Below the pieces are notes generated by a model. The model did no database searches. It was not told where the DNA came from and saw only the letters and a program-made list of their open reading frames with translations. Below are positions 22,145 through 33,050 of a stretch of 64,000 nucleotides of DNA, one piece after another. Within the stretch, counting starts at the first letter, position 1. Every line of letters starts with the position of its first letter. Origin of the DNA: Eublepharis macularius (Eukaryota > Chordata > Lepidosauria > Squamata > Eublepharidae); contig NC_072799.1 in the NCBI RefSeq assembly GCF_028583425.1, forward strand, positions 87,220,217 through 87,284,216, given 5' to 3'. The position numbers and the translations under genes are program-made.

Positions 22145-23284
22145 AACAACCTTTTTCTCTTTTAAAATCCTCTTTCAGCCATTCCCACCTCCCATTTCTT
22201 GCTGCTTTGCAATTACAAATTTTAAACTTTATGTGGGAAAAAGCCTCCTGAGGGGATAATATAGAATGGGGAAACACTAAGCATGAAACACTAAGCTCCC
22301 GCCCACCTTCTCTCATGCCCTCCAAAAGTAGCTTTTAAAATAAAAAGAGGGTCAGTCTATAGTTACATATGTTGCATATAATCTGTAATTTGGCCCTAAT
22401 CTGTAGTTCAGGCTTTTACACTTTCAAGAGGCTTGTCCCTTAGATACCTTGCGGACAGAACCCCTTTTGGATAGTAAAATGATTTAACACTGTCCCTGGA
22501 AGTTTCATTCATTCCTGGAGCTGTTTGTAATGTTAGTCTGACAGTCACTTCCAATCACCCTCAGGAGAGCCAAAAGAAACACTGAGTCTGTGGGAGGAGG
22601 GTGGCATTCAAATTCCCTCAAACCACTTTTACTATGGAAGGGTCACATGGTGAGGGTGGAAGTGACTGAAGGAAGAAAGTTTTATGGGGAAAGAGTATGA
22701 CATCACTTCCCTTTGTCACTTGTAAATTGCCCCTTACTAAGAAAAGTCTGAAGTGGGAGAAAATTCTCATGTGAAATGCAGTTGCACTTTAATGCATAGC
22801 TTCTAAGTGAGCTACTCTTCCTCCTCGATGGGTGAGTACTGCCTGTAGAAGGTATGAAGGGTTGAGTGGGTATTTGACCACTTAGCTGCTTTGCAAAACA
22901 TTGCTTCCCCCCCACCCCCGCCACTAGAACTTTGGAAGGGTACCTGTGGCTTCTGTAAGAATCAAAGCTAGCAGGCAAACACAGAGCTCTGCAGTTGTAC
23001 TATTCCTTGAGAAACTTCTCTGAAGCTCTCAAAGGGAGATTGCCGAGTCATAGAATTTCTGTTTAGTGATCCACAGAGTGCATTTTTAAGGTTCCAAAAG
23101 CACACAAAACATAAAAAGTGAATAAAAACATTTTATGTAGTATCAAAACAGGTCAGGGGTGAACAGTCTTGGGGCCAAATCTCTAGTTGTTGACCTACAC
23201 ATTTAAAAAAGGATGAGGAAGGAGTAAAGACTGGAAATTAGACTTGTTAACAATGCACTTGGCAGGATTAGATGGTGGAGACCC
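22145..23284. other. No recognised feature
   Basis: Unassigned. The frame at 22703-22978 on the minus strand has no motif. Confidence 0.5.
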
Positions 23285-23900
23285 GGGCTCGGGGTGTGTG
23301 ATTTGGTATTTCCGAGCCAAATATATACCCAAATAATATTTCACCAGTATTACTGAGCTATATTTTGCATACATGAATAAATCCAGATATATTGAGGTAT
23401 ACTGAATACTGGATTTCTGAATAAACCTGAATTATTTGGCTTTATCTGGGAATCGCCACAGTGGCCATTTTGAAAGAGGCTAGCTGGCTTCTCCCTTCTG
23501 TTTTTTCCCAGGTTCCCCCCCCCCCCCCCAGGCAGCAGTGAGTGAGTGGCTACTGGATGGAGGAGCTCTACTTGTTTGGCCAATTAAGGATTCTTTAACG
23601 GGAGAGCCTTTTCAAATTCTTGCAAGAACATAAAAGCAGGCCTGGCTCAGAGCAGTCTCCATTTTGAGTGAGATTTCTGGAGACTGTGCTGTGAGTGCAC
23701 TTAAGCCTTTGGCTGCTCTGGGAGTCTGCCTTTTGGATTTACCACTGCCTTTTGGATCTGTGATTTGGATTACTCCTGCAGGCTGCCCAGAGGATTACTT
23801 TTAATGAGGGTTAAAAAATACAAATTAATTTTTAGCTTAGGGACCAACAGAGTTTTCTCCTAAAGAGGCTTGTGTACACATTAAGAAGGATTCAGGCATT
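23285..23900. repeat. Probable left part of a dispersed repeat
   Basis: TCGGGGTGTGTGATTTGGTA TTTCCGAGCC, followed by alternating AATAT/ATACT motifs, resembles hAT-like ends that read AGGGGTGTGC. No matching right end or target duplication was found nearby. The end at 31702 is of a similar type but does not pair by TSD. Confidence 0.3.
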
Positions 23901-24758
23901 GCTGTCAGATAAATAGGCCCTAGAGTTAGAAAAAACAAAAACAAATTAAGCTGATCACGTTGCTCTTGGTTTCCAGGCTTCAGTGAAGCCAGGCCAGGTG
24001 GTTTGGAAAAGTAATGTTATCTCCTATTCTTGGCATGGTTCCCCCACTCCCACTCCCAAGATGTCCATGGAGATGGTGGCCATCAGGGAGCCACTTGGTC
24101 TTCTGGGAACGCAAGGTGCATGAGTCAGGATTTGGCAGAGGCAATAGTCAGGTACTACCTGCAAGTTGTGTACCACCTGTCCTATTGTCATATATGCTTG
24201 TCTGCATATCTGCCACGAATGTGTTCTGTGTTCTGTACTGGCCCTCTGAGGGCATGAGAAGTTTCTTATTGTATCTTTCTTGGGAACTGTGATGATTTCA
24301 TTCTTTGTTCTGTCTAGTCTGAACCTAGCTTCTCCCTGACAACCCCTTGGCTCTTTTGCGCCCAAAAACTTTAACGGCTCTTATCCTGATGGTGGGAACA
24401 TTCCCTATAACATCACCTACCCCAGTTACGTCACTTCTGCCAATGCACCTGTCTGAGCACCTTGAACTGGCTGAATCTCTAATAAAGTTACTTCAACCAA
24501 TACACCTGCATGATTGCTGTGGAGAACTGGGGGATTCTACCTGCCAAGGTCTGACACCTGTGACCTACTGCACCAAGAAAAAGACCTCTCTTGAGGCTCA
24601 GAGGCTCTTCTCATGCCAGCCAATGAGCATGCAGAGCAAGTGCTTCTTTTCCCATGAGGGCTGCATTGTCACCTCACATTGTATTTGCCTGCTCCCCTGG
24701 AGAGTTGAACGGTTGGTCTTCCTGAAGGTCAACTTGCTGCTCTTCAGTTACCTGAGAC
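23901..24758. other. No recognised feature
   Basis: Left flank of the DIRS insertion. No gene motif seen. Confidence 0.45.
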
Positions 24759-24918
24759 CGGCCCCTTGGATACTCACCGTGAAGGGTCCTTCTCCTCTGA
24801 TGGCAGGAGGACATCTTGGGTTGTTCCCTTTGCCCAATCAGGGAGGCAGGAAATTCAAACTTGTTCCTCCTCTTCCTGTTGGCGCCCAGGATTGCCTCTT
24901 CCCTCCCAGTTCTGGGGA
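24759..24918. repeat. DIRS inverted terminal repeat, left
   Basis: From about GGAGGACATCTTGGGTTG to CCTCCCAGTTCT it is the near-perfect complement of 30136-30253. The outer 45 bases (GGCCCCTTGGATACTCACCG and onward) are unique to this side and are copied in the internal complementary region. Confidence 0.9.
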
Positions 24919-25147
24919 CTCCACAAGCAGTGAAGATATAACCTTACTTTCCTCTTAGTGAAAAGAATGCAGAGAAACCACATAATAATAAAAACAACTG
25001 GAACAAGACAAGAACTTTGTCTATCACACATGGTGCCCAGAGGCGTAGAACACTGATAACAGAAAAAGAGGTAAATATTTACACTGAGACAGTCAGCAGT
25101 AGTAGCCAGGTGGAAAGTCAGGAAACAAAGGGACAGACGAGGAAGTC

Positions 25148-25247
25148 GGGAGGGGCAAGATGTCCTCCTGCCATCAGAGGAGAAGGACCCTTCACGGTGA
25201 GTATCCAAGGGGCCGTTCTCCCTCTGAGGCGGAGGACATCTTGGGTA
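25148..25247. repeat. DIRS internal complementary region
   Basis: GATGTCCTCCTGCCATCAGA to GTATCCAAGGGG is the complement of the left outer end. TTCTCCCTCTGAGGCGGAGG ACATCTTGGG is the complement of the right outer end. The two join at CGG, the layout used to template the circular DIRS intermediate. Confidence 0.9.
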
Positions 25248-25266
25248 CTCCCAAAGCAGTTATCCC

Positions 25267-28200
25267 TTACGAGGGCGGGAAGAGTTCCTCGTCTTGAACT
25301 ATGTGTTGGAGGACTCTCCTTCCAAATGCTGCGTCTGCTGAGTCGAAAATGTGTAGTTTGTAGTGTCTGACAAACGTTGAGATGGAGGATCAGGTAGCTG
25401 CTCTGCAAACCTCATCTATAGAAGCGTTGTTCAACAGAGCCGCATTGGCAGCCGCGCTCCTGGCCGAGTGTGCGGTTATTCCGTGTGGGACTTCCCTGTT
25501 GCATGCTCTGTAAGCTTCAGAAATGCAAACTCTAATACTCCGGCCTATTGTGGATGAAGACATCTTCCCCCCCTGGTTAGGAGGAGAAACGTTAATGAAA
25601 AGAGAGTCTGTCTTTCTGAAAGTCTCCGTCCTGGTTAGGTAGGTCTTGAGAGCCCTCCTAACATCGAGAGTATGCCAGTCTCTCTCCCTTGGGTGAGTTG
25701 GATTGGGGCAGAAGGATGGGAGATAGATTTCTTGCATTCGATGAAATCTAGAGTTAGCCTTTGGTAAAAAGGTAGGGTCAGTGCGAAGAATTACTTTGTC
25801 TCTGTGAAAGATGCAAAGACTAGATTTAATAGACAAGGCTGCTAGTTCCGAAATCCTTCTGGCCGATGTAATTGCCACTAAAAACACCGTCTTTAGCTTC
25901 AGCCATTTCATCGAGACTTGTTGTAATGGTTCAAAAGGAGGTCTCGTTAGTGCAGACAGAACAACGTGAAGTCTCCAGGTGGGAAAACGATGAAGGGTAG
26001 GAGGGCTCAGAAGTGAGGCGCCTCTTAGAAAACGCTGGATGTGTGGGTGTCTAGAAACTTTGATGCCTTCTAGAGGAGGAAGGACCGAGGTTAGTGCTGC
26101 TACCTGTTTACGAAGTGTGGCTGGTTTGAGACCCGAGTTAAGGCCCTCCTGTAGAAAGCCTAAGACGGTCGACAAGGAAGGATGTAAGAAATCTAGATGC
26201 TTTCTTCTGGTCCAGCGAACGAAGGCCTTCCAGGATGCGTTATATACTCTGTTCGTCGATTTTCTTCTAGAAGCGAGCAATGTGTTGACCACTTGCGTAG
26301 GGTAGTCTAGATTGGCTAAGGTTCGCCGCTCAACTTCCAGGCGGTCAAGCACATCCAATCTGGGTGGGGGTGCCAGACTGGGCCCTGGTGCAGGAGGTCC
26401 GGTATCGGTGGAAGGCGCATGGGTGAAGCGATCGACAGAGACTGGATCATGGAGAACCATGGTCTCCGAGGCCACCATGGTGCCACCGGAATAATTTGTG
26501 CCTTTTGATCTATTATTCTTCTGAGCACTCTGGGAATCAGGGGAATGGGCGGAAAGGCGTATAGCAGTCCCCTGGGCCATGGGGAAGAAAGAGCATCTGT
26601 CTGTTCGGCTTGAGGGGACAGATACCGAGAGAAGAATCTCGGAACTTGACGGTTGTTGGCTGTTGCAAACAGGTCCAGGATTGGAGAGCCGAATCTGTTG
26701 GAAATGTCCAGAAAAAATTTCCGTTTGAGGGCCCACTCCCCCGGGTGGATGGATTGGCGGCTCAGCCAGTCGGCTTGGGAATTGGCTGTGCCTTTTACAT
26801 GTTCTGCTTGGAGAGATGTCAGATGAGACTCGGCCCAGAACAGAATTCTCGTCGCCTCCTTGTGGAGCTGAGAGGATCGAGTTCCCCCTTGGTGGTTGAT
26901 ATATGCTTTGGCAGCAATGTTGTCTGTGCAAATCAGAATGTCGGCATTGGTGACTTCCTTGGAAAAATGAAGAAGAGCTAGACGGATCGCACGTATCTCC
27001 AAGAGATTGATGGGGAGTTGTGATTCTGCGGGAGACCAGATTCCCTGAGCAGGGCGGCCCAACAAGATCGCCCCCCAGCCTGACAAACTGGCATCTGTGA
27101 ACAGTTGAATCTTGGGCGGGTTGAGGAACGACTTGCCCTGACATAGATTGGATCTGATGGTCCACCACCTGAGGCTGATCTTGACTCTCGAGGGAATCTT
27201 GAGTTGTTTGTCTACTCCCGCCACAATCAACAACTGAAATGGTCTGAGGAACGATAGAAGCTCTCGGGAATGAAGGCGACCCCAGTCCAAGGCTTCGCAA
27301 TTGGCCACTAGTGTTCCCATCAGTTTGGACAGAGACGTTAATGAAGAGAGGCGACTCCTGATGGTCAGGCTGGTCATGTCTATCGTTTTTTGAATCTTCT
27401 CCGGTGGTAGGTAGAAACGACCTGTTGACGTGTCTATAATCAGTCCGAGATGAAACAGCCTCTGAGAAGGTACCAAGGAGCATTTGGACATATTTATTAG
27501 AAATCCATGTTCCTGGAGGAGAAGGATCGTGGTCTTGGTGTTCTGTTCGGCCTGTTCCCTGGAGCCTGCTCTGAGGAGCAGGTCGTCCAGATAAGGGTGG
27601 ATATGGATCCCCTGTTCTCTGAGACGGACGATGGGATTTATGAGAACTTTGGAGAAGACGCGCGGGGCCATTGCCAGGCCAAAGGGTAAGGCCTTGAACT
27701 GGTAGTGGCAGTTGTCTAGGTGGAATCTTAGATACCGACGATGAGCGGGATGTATTGGAATGTGCAGGTATGCCTCGGTGAGGTCTATGGACGTGAGAAA
27801 TTCTCCCTGTCTGAGGGCCTCGGAAATAGTCCTGAGAGTCTCCATGCGGAAGTGTCTTAGCTTTATGAAACGGTTGACGAACTTTAAGTCCAGAATGGCT
27901 CTCCAGCCTCCGTTTCTCTTGGGGACCACGAAGAACAGTGAGTAGACCCCTGAGTTTTGTTCCTGGGGAGGTACCTGCTCTATTGTCCTGATGTTTTGCA
28001 GGTGTTGTACCGCTTGCAACGTAATCAGTCTTTTTCGGTAATTCTTTCTGAGAGGAGACAAAAGGAAACGATCCGGTGGGTAGGATTTGAATTCTATTAG
28101 ATAACCTTTTGAGACTACGTCTAGAGTCCATGAATCTGCCATGGAAGTTTGCCAGATGTGATGAAACTGCTGAAGTCTTCCTCCCACCGGATTTGGACAC
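25267..28200 (-). pseudogene. DIRS tyrosine recombinase, interrupted just before the catalytic tyrosine
   Basis: Would integrate the circular DNA copy in the nucleus. The frame is open from 28200, but its first half overlaps the RT frame; recombinase sequence proper covers roughly the last 300 codons (from about 26400). It starts with an N-terminal SAM-like core-binding region (STNRVYNASWKAFVRWTRR), continues with the first catalytic arginine in TSARRISELAAL, and ends with the HGITAHSARSAAA box (HxxR). The frame stops at TGA 25392-25390 after EVCRAAT. The same frame then runs 40 more codons to a TAA at 25267 and includes FVRHYKLHIF, whose Y (codon 25362-25360) is the expected nucleophile. The stop sits where relatives usually have tryptophan, so a TGG to TGA change is likely. 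Assembly error is the alternative. Confidence 0.85.
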
Positions 28201-28358
28201 GAGTCAGGCCTTTTGACCCTTGCTCTCGAACTCCTGTCTGTCACCCCTCTGCTGGTGGAACCTGTTATTCCTGGATCCAAAGCTGTTTTTCTTAAAATTG
28301 GACCTGTTGCCATTCCAGGAGGGACGTTTGTGGTCCTGACGAAATCTGGGTAAGGCAT
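26316..28358 (-). CDS. DIRS reverse transcriptase-RNase H-methyltransferase-like protein
   Basis: Copies element RNA into DNA. The 680-codon frame is uninterrupted. RT motifs include GVYSLFFVVPKRNGGWRAIL, TSIDLTEAYLHIPIH and the catalytic YLDD at residues 256-259. RNase H follows with FTDASLSGWG (D422), EIRAIRLAL, CTDNIAAKAYI and HVKGTANSQADWLSR. A C-terminal block (FGSPILDLFATANNRQVPRF, SSPWPRGLLYAFPPIPLI and WWPRRPWF) is the conserved DIRS domain related to DNA adenine methylases. It overlaps the recombinase frame, as usual in DIRS1 elements. The true start is uncertain: in-frame sequence before residue 95 overlaps the end of gag, so translation may start inside or rely on frameshifting. 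Confidence 0.9.
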   Translation of the reverse strand: MPYPDFVRTTNVPPGMATGPILRKTALDPGITGSTSRGVTDRSSRARVKRPDSCPNPVGGRLQQFHHIWQTSMADSWTLDVVSKGYLIEFKSYPPDRFLLSPLRKNYRKRLITLQAVQHLQNIRTIEQVPPQEQNSGVYSLFFVVPKRNGGWRAILDLKFVNRFIKLRHFRMETLRTISEALRQGEFLTSIDLTEAYLHIPIHPAHRRYLRFHLDNCHYQFKALPFGLAMAPRVFSKVLINPIVRLREQGIHIHPYLDDLLLRAGSREQAEQNTKTTILLLQEHGFLINMSKCSLVPSQRLFHLGLIIDTSTGRFYLPPEKIQKTIDMTSLTIRSRLSSLTSLSKLMGTLVANCEALDWGRLHSRELLSFLRPFQLLIVAGVDKQLKIPSRVKISLRWWTIRSNLCQGKSFLNPPKIQLFTDASLSGWGAILLGRPAQGIWSPAESQLPINLLEIRAIRLALLHFSKEVTNADILICTDNIAAKAYINHQGGTRSSQLHKEATRILFWAESHLTSLQAEHVKGTANSQADWLSRQSIHPGEWALKRKFFLDISNRFGSPILDLFATANNRQVPRFFSRYLSPQAEQTDALSSPWPRGLLYAFPPIPLIPRVLRRIIDQKAQIIPVAPWWPRRPWFSMIQSLSIASPMRLPPIPDLLHQGPVWHPHPDWMCLTAWKLSGEP

Positions 28359-29925
28359 GGTGGGCCCGAAAGGACTGGGGATTGAAAGGACGTCTGTCCA
28401 ATCTTCTGACTGATTTTGGAAGGGCTTTCTTCTTATCCCTTGTCTCTACCAGGACCCTGTCAAGGGCTTCCCCGAAGAGTTTGTCACCGTGGAAAGGATA
28501 AGCCATCATAATAAACTTGGAACGTAAATCTGCAGGCCAAGCTCTCAGCCAGATGAGTCTTCTGGCGACTGTCGCCGAGGCTATGGCTCGAGATGAAAAG
28601 GTTATTGCGTCAAGGGTGGCGTCTGCGGTGAACGCGGTAGCTTTGAGGATGCGGCTTGCTCCTTCTAGCAGGCGTCTTTGGTTGCTAGGCATAAGCTGAA
28701 TCAACTTGCGGAGCCAGACAACCGCTGCTCTGGACACAATAGAGGCAGCCGAAGAAGCTCTGATGGCCATGGCTGCTGCCTCGTGGGCTCTGCGTAGGGC
28801 AGCTTCTGCTTTCCTGTCCATATTATCCTTCACTGATCCCTGGCCATCTTCAGATAGGAGGCCAGCTGATTGGATGGCCGCGACTGGAGCATCTATTTTT
28901 GGAACCTGTAATAACTCATTGGTATAGTTAGGCAAAGCATACAACTTTTTAGTAATAGCAGAATACTGTTTAGTGGCCACTCTGCTTTTAATTGCCTTTC
29001 AAAGTATTTGGGAAAGGGAAAAACCTTCTCTGGGTTGTCAGCCCTGGGAAAGAACTCCTTACTCCCTCTAGGTCTGGAGGAAGCCTTGCCTGTCCTAATG
29101 GGGTCATCCTCCTCCCCCTTATGCTTGTCTTGTAGGTCAAGAGCAGCAAGTGCCTTTGCTAAGAGGTATTGGTAATCCTCAGGCTTAAAAAGTCTTTCAT
29201 ATTGGTCGGGCATGGAGACTTCCTCCTCTTCCTCTTCTGAGAGGAATTCACCTTCTACCCCCTCCTCACTCTCTGAAGTAGTCCCCCCTTGGAGCTCATA
29301 AGTATGGGATGTCCCTGGAATGGACTTTTGAGCAGCTTTGGTGGGCCACTGATGAGTGGAACGGCGTACTTTCCTCGGGGGGGGAAGGGGGGGTGGAGGC
29401 AGATTCACTTGCTGCCTCGAGAGAGGATTGACAATAATTATGAATTTCCTCTCTCATCGTCTGACGAAGGAAGGATATAAATTCGCCTGGTAACATGGGG
29501 CCGAGATCACTTGCCTTACCGGCCGCCTGAGTGCTGGTACTAGGCGCCTGAGCGTCTGCCATCAGACTGGAAAGAAGTGAGGCACATCCTCCCGCCGGGA
29601 GGTTGGCCAGCAGGGGGCCCGGAGCCGCGCGGGATTTGGCGCGAGCGCCATTGTTGTTTCCCGCCAGATCTTCGGCCTCTGATCCAGCGCGACTCCCTTC
29701 TCCGGCGTTGGTTGTTGCTCCGTGCGCCGTGCGCTTCTGTCTTGATCTTTTAGAAGACGTACACGGCTTACGAGCCGGAAAGGTGCCGGGATTCCGTTCC
29801 TGCCGCAAGGGCAGGACGGTACCGGGAGGCTCGGGCTCTAAGGCAGACGCTGCAGCCGATGTTGTTTGCTGTTCCTCCTCGTCCATGAAGCTGCCTTCTG
29901 AGTCCCTGGACTCTTTGTCCGCCAT
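28204..29925 (-). pseudogene. DIRS gag-like protein, two compensating frameshifts
   Basis: Structural protein of the DIRS particle. It starts at ATG 29925 (MADKESRDSEG). Frame 1 runs to a C-rich tract near 29380-29395, where coding shifts to another frame (PPPRKVRRSTHQW through FPFPKYFERQLKAEW). Near 28980-28990 it returns to the first frame (ATKQYSAITKKLYALPNYTN to the stop at 28204). DIRS gag hallmarks are GLLSEDGQGSVKD, ALRRAHEAAAMAIRA and a basic C-terminus (FRQDHKRPSWNGNRSNF). Both shifts are single-base-type changes; the first lies in a homopolymer, so a sequencing error is possible. The acidic stretch EFLSEEEEEEVSMPDQYERL belongs to the middle segment. Confidence 0.85.
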
Positions 29926-30116
29926 CGCAGCTTCAAGGAACGTAGCAGGGGGAACAGGCAGAGAAAATAGACAGAGAAATCGGGAAGAGGATAGAATGAG
30001 AAAGTTATAGAATATGGGAAGAACAAGTAAGTAGTGAGATAGGGACAAGTAAGTAGACAATGCAAGTAAGACACGAGGTAAGAAGCAGTGGGACAGCAGA
30101 GAGCTGAAAAACCACG

Positions 30117-30262
30117 ACTGCTCTCCCTGGAGGCAGGAAAGAACTGGGAGGGAAGAGGCAATCCTGGGCACCAACAGGAAGAGGAGGAACAAGTTTGAAT
30201 TTCCTGCCTCCCTGATTGGGCAAAGGGAACAACCCAAGATGTCCTCCGCCTCAGAGGGAGAA
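30117..30262. repeat. DIRS inverted terminal repeat, right
   Basis: AGAACTGGGAGGGAAGAGGC through GGGAACAACCCAAGATGTCC is the complement of the left ITR. It ends with CGCCTCAGAGGGAGAA, which is repeated inverted in the internal complementary region. Confidence 0.9.
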
Positions 30263-30362
30263 TGGACTTTGACAGTGACTGAAGTGAGCACATTCTTCTT
30301 GTGCCTGCATCCGTTCTCAGTCTGTGTTGGGGGGGAAAACACTCTTCTCAAAGTTAAACTTA

Positions 30363-30549
30363 GAGCCAAGCTAGAAGTGACGAATTACACTTGAATGGTA
30401 AGTGAACAGACTCACGTGTATTCCTCCCTGTTCACTTGCTCTCCACTTGCACTCCACACAATTGTGTGGAGCGCAAGTGAACAGGGAGGAATACACGTGA
30501 GTCTGTTCACTTGCCATTCAAGTGTAATTTGTCACTTCTAGCTTGGCCC
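30363..30549. mobile_element. Palindromic MITE, 187 bp, TTA target duplication
   Basis: The two arms, GAGCCAAGCTAGAAGTGACG and its counterpart ending CGTCACTTCTAGCTTGGCCC-like at 30549 (written GTCACTTCTAGCTTGGCCC), pair over about 85 bases with very few mismatches. The left arm carries one extra CTCCACTTGC-like block. TTA flanks both sides (30360-30362, 30550-30552), fitting PIF/Harbinger-type insertion. Confidence 0.8.
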
Positions 30550-30552
30550 TTA

Positions 30553-31039
30553 GGAAGAAAACCATCAGGACACTTTACCCAGTTTGCACACTATATAAAA
30601 TGCTCACTTGGACTTGGAGACCACCCCCTCGGCCTCTCCAAAAAAACCCAGCCCAGCCAACACACTCTTTGGATCTTGGTGCAATTCTGTGCAGAAAATT
30701 AAGAAAAGCAGCACCAAAAATGGGAGAGAATTGTTAGGGAAAGTAGAGAATTGACACGTATGTGCTGATGTTAAATTAAAAGCAGAAGCAAACCCACAGA
30801 AGTGCCAAAATGATGTTAATGCAGCATGCTGTTGTGTTGTTGTTGTGCTGTCATTTTTACAGGGTGGGAGGGAATGGGGGGCCAGTGTTGAAGGGCAGCT
30901 TCTGCAGCTGTCTCTCAGCTCCTCTGAGCCACGGAGTGACTGTGTAGGCTGTAGACTATAGAGAGGGGAGAACTTGGGTTACCCAAAAATAATTCCCCTT
31001 TCTCACTTTCTGAGGCCTTCCTTGGGAGATAGATCTTAT
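30553..31039. other. No recognised feature
   Basis: Unassigned; contains a GTTGTTGTTGTG simple stretch at about 30832. Confidence 0.45.
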
Positions 31040-31702
31040 ACTAAGTTTCTACTGTGTGTGTTTGCTTGCATTGCCAATGCTTGTGCCAGGTTAGTAATTC
31101 TGCTGGATGGTTGATGTTGGTTCTGTTCTGTGGTGATACCACATTGGCCCTAGGTTCTGTGCATGACACTGGTCCTGTTGGGCTTGTAACAGTGTCCCTT
31201 GCTGGGATTCTCCGGTTTGACAATGGTTGTGCTGGGATTCTCTGGTTTAATGTTGTTTCTTGTTTCAGCTTGCACTGGGATTGGGCCTCCAACCAGTTGT
31301 TGCCCCTGTGTGTTTGGTTCCATTTTTTTTTTCTGGAAAGCCATCTTAAAATTTTCTCCCCTTTAGAGAACAGTGAAGAGTGGTGGAGAAAGTTTGTTCA
31401 GGGGCCCATAGAATTGGGACCCCTTGGTCCAATTTTCTTGAAACTTGGAAAGTCTTTAGTGGACAGGAAGGACTAGTTTTCCTGCAATTTTGGGGACATT
31501 TTATTAAAAAATCCCCCCTTCCCTGGATACATTTCTCATAGGGAATAATGGAGCCAAATGCATTTGGATTGCTGAAAACCCCCCCAGATGTGAATACTAA
31601 ATCAGTGTTTGGGGGCCCAAACATCCATAATACCAAATAAATATGGTATTCTGGATACCTGGATCCAAATAATACCGATTTTTTTTGGTGCAGACCCCTA
31701 GG
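31040..31702. repeat. Probable right part of a dispersed repeat
   Basis: Repeated GCTGGGATTCTCCGGTTT / GCTGGGATTCTCTGGTTT units and a terminal TTTTTTTTGGTGCAGACCCC TAGG are typical of large non-autonomous hAT-like repeats. No partner end with a target duplication was found. Confidence 0.3.
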
Positions 31703-32398
31703 CCTGGCTCACCCTCCTCCCCACTTCCTCAAAGTAGTAATCTGCAAAACAATCTGCACATACCCAAGAGAGGACGGCTTGGTCTATTCAGTGCAAGATT
31801 GTTTCTGGTTGTGCCAAAAGTGCAGTTTTTTCTTGAATTAATATTTTTTATGGTACGAGGCCTTACCTTATTATTTCTTATTACTTTGTTTTGTAGTCCT
31901 TGCTTATAAAAAAATCTCATTGTCTTTACATTTGACTGATCACATATTTGTCCTTTAGAAGGAAACCTACATGGTTCTCACTGTATAACTTCCTCCCAAG
32001 ATTGCCATACATCTTAGAAACTGATGATGAGCAAGCAATGTACTGGAGAATAGTATGCGAAGTAATGCTGCCTCAAGACTATAAGCTTAAGTACCACAGT
32101 TATGCTTTTTCTCATTCACCTAAAAAGTGTACTGTACATTCAAACAAGGCAGAACATACCAGTCTTTCAATCCAGAGCACAGCTTGTGTGCATGCACTAA
32201 TAAAAAATAATGTAGTGATATTCCTGAGTAACTATGCTTTGAATGCTCTCCAGTACATCATTGTAACACATCATGAAGTAGCATATCCCAAAGGAAATAT
32301 TGGTAGCAATGCATAAACTTTGAGAAGAAACAATAAAGAACTCCTATATCTATTTAGGCAATTCTTCAGGTACTCCATTCCCACATTACCAGAGAAGG
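31703..32398. other. No recognised gene
   Basis: A 122-codon plus frame at 31948-32316 has no family motif or codon bias that I can see. Treated as chance. Confidence 0.45.
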
Positions 32399-32487
32399 CA
32401 ATCCTAAGTAGGTCTCCTCAGAATCCTACTCAGGTCTGTTCAGTGGAGCTTACTCCCAAGCAAGTGTTCTTAGGGTTGCACTGTTAG
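32399..32487. repeat. Fold-back MITE, diverged
   Basis: GCAATCCTAAGTAGG on the left and TTCTTAGGGTTGCACTG on the right are inverted. The core GGAGCTTACTCCCAAGCAAG is of the same type as the copy at 61428. Confidence 0.5.
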
Positions 32488-33050
32488 GATTTTAAAAGTA
32501 AGCACCAGCTCAGAAAATTCAAAAACCTTCAAAGGTGACCTCTGCATAAAATACATTGCAGTAATCTAATCTGCACATTGTCCGGGGTCTGAGCCCCAGC
32601 CCCCAGACTTGACAAGAGAGAACAGCAGGGGACAAAAGGGTGGCAGCAACTCCACCCCCCAAGCCGGCAACCAGGGCCAGAACCTACCTACTCCATGGGG
32701 AAGGGGCAAAAGGCCAGTACCTCAGAGGGGTGGAGGGGGCAAGGAGAAACCAGCCAGCCCCACCCTCCAGGGGGAAGAGAGGGGGCTAAGCAGGCCGGAG
32801 GGAAAGGGACACAGCAGGGAGAAGGTGGGTCCAGCAGCAGCAGCAGCAACCCAAGCAGAGCCCTTACCTGGCAGGGAGAGGACGCTGCCGCTGCAGCCCA
32901 GAGCCACACCATGGCTAGAAGACAGCAGCCTGGCTCAGGAGTTGCTAGAAGCCAAGCCTCTCCAGGGGGGGCTGCCACAGGCATTCTGGGGGAGGAGATG
33001 GGTAACCCCGCCCAGCATTGCTGAGCAGGCAGCGCAGAAGCTGGCTAAGG

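Larger units (their letters stand above)
24759..30262 (-). mobile_element. DIRS-type tyrosine-recombinase retrotransposon, about 5.5 kb
   Basis: Inverted terminal repeats at both ends, an internal complementary region near 25148-25247, and the gene order gag, RT-RNaseH-methylase-like, tyrosine recombinase define the DIRS1 order. Read on the minus strand, gag starts near the right ITR. There is no target duplication, as expected for recombinase-mediated integration. The RT frame is intact, but gag has two frameshifts and the recombinase has a nonsense codon, so this copy is not autonomous. Confidence 0.92.

Noticed and set aside
29926..30369. N-terminal extension of DIRS gag upstream of 29925
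   Set aside because: It runs through the inverted terminal repeat and out of the element and gives a hydrophobic, non-gag sequence.
23285..31702. Single large element bounded by ends at 23285 and 31702 with DIRS nested inside
   Set aside because: The ends look similar in type but no matching target duplication was found.
31948..32316. 122-codon plus frame as a host gene
   Set aside because: No recognisable domain, splice context or codon signal; an AT-rich chance frame is more likely.
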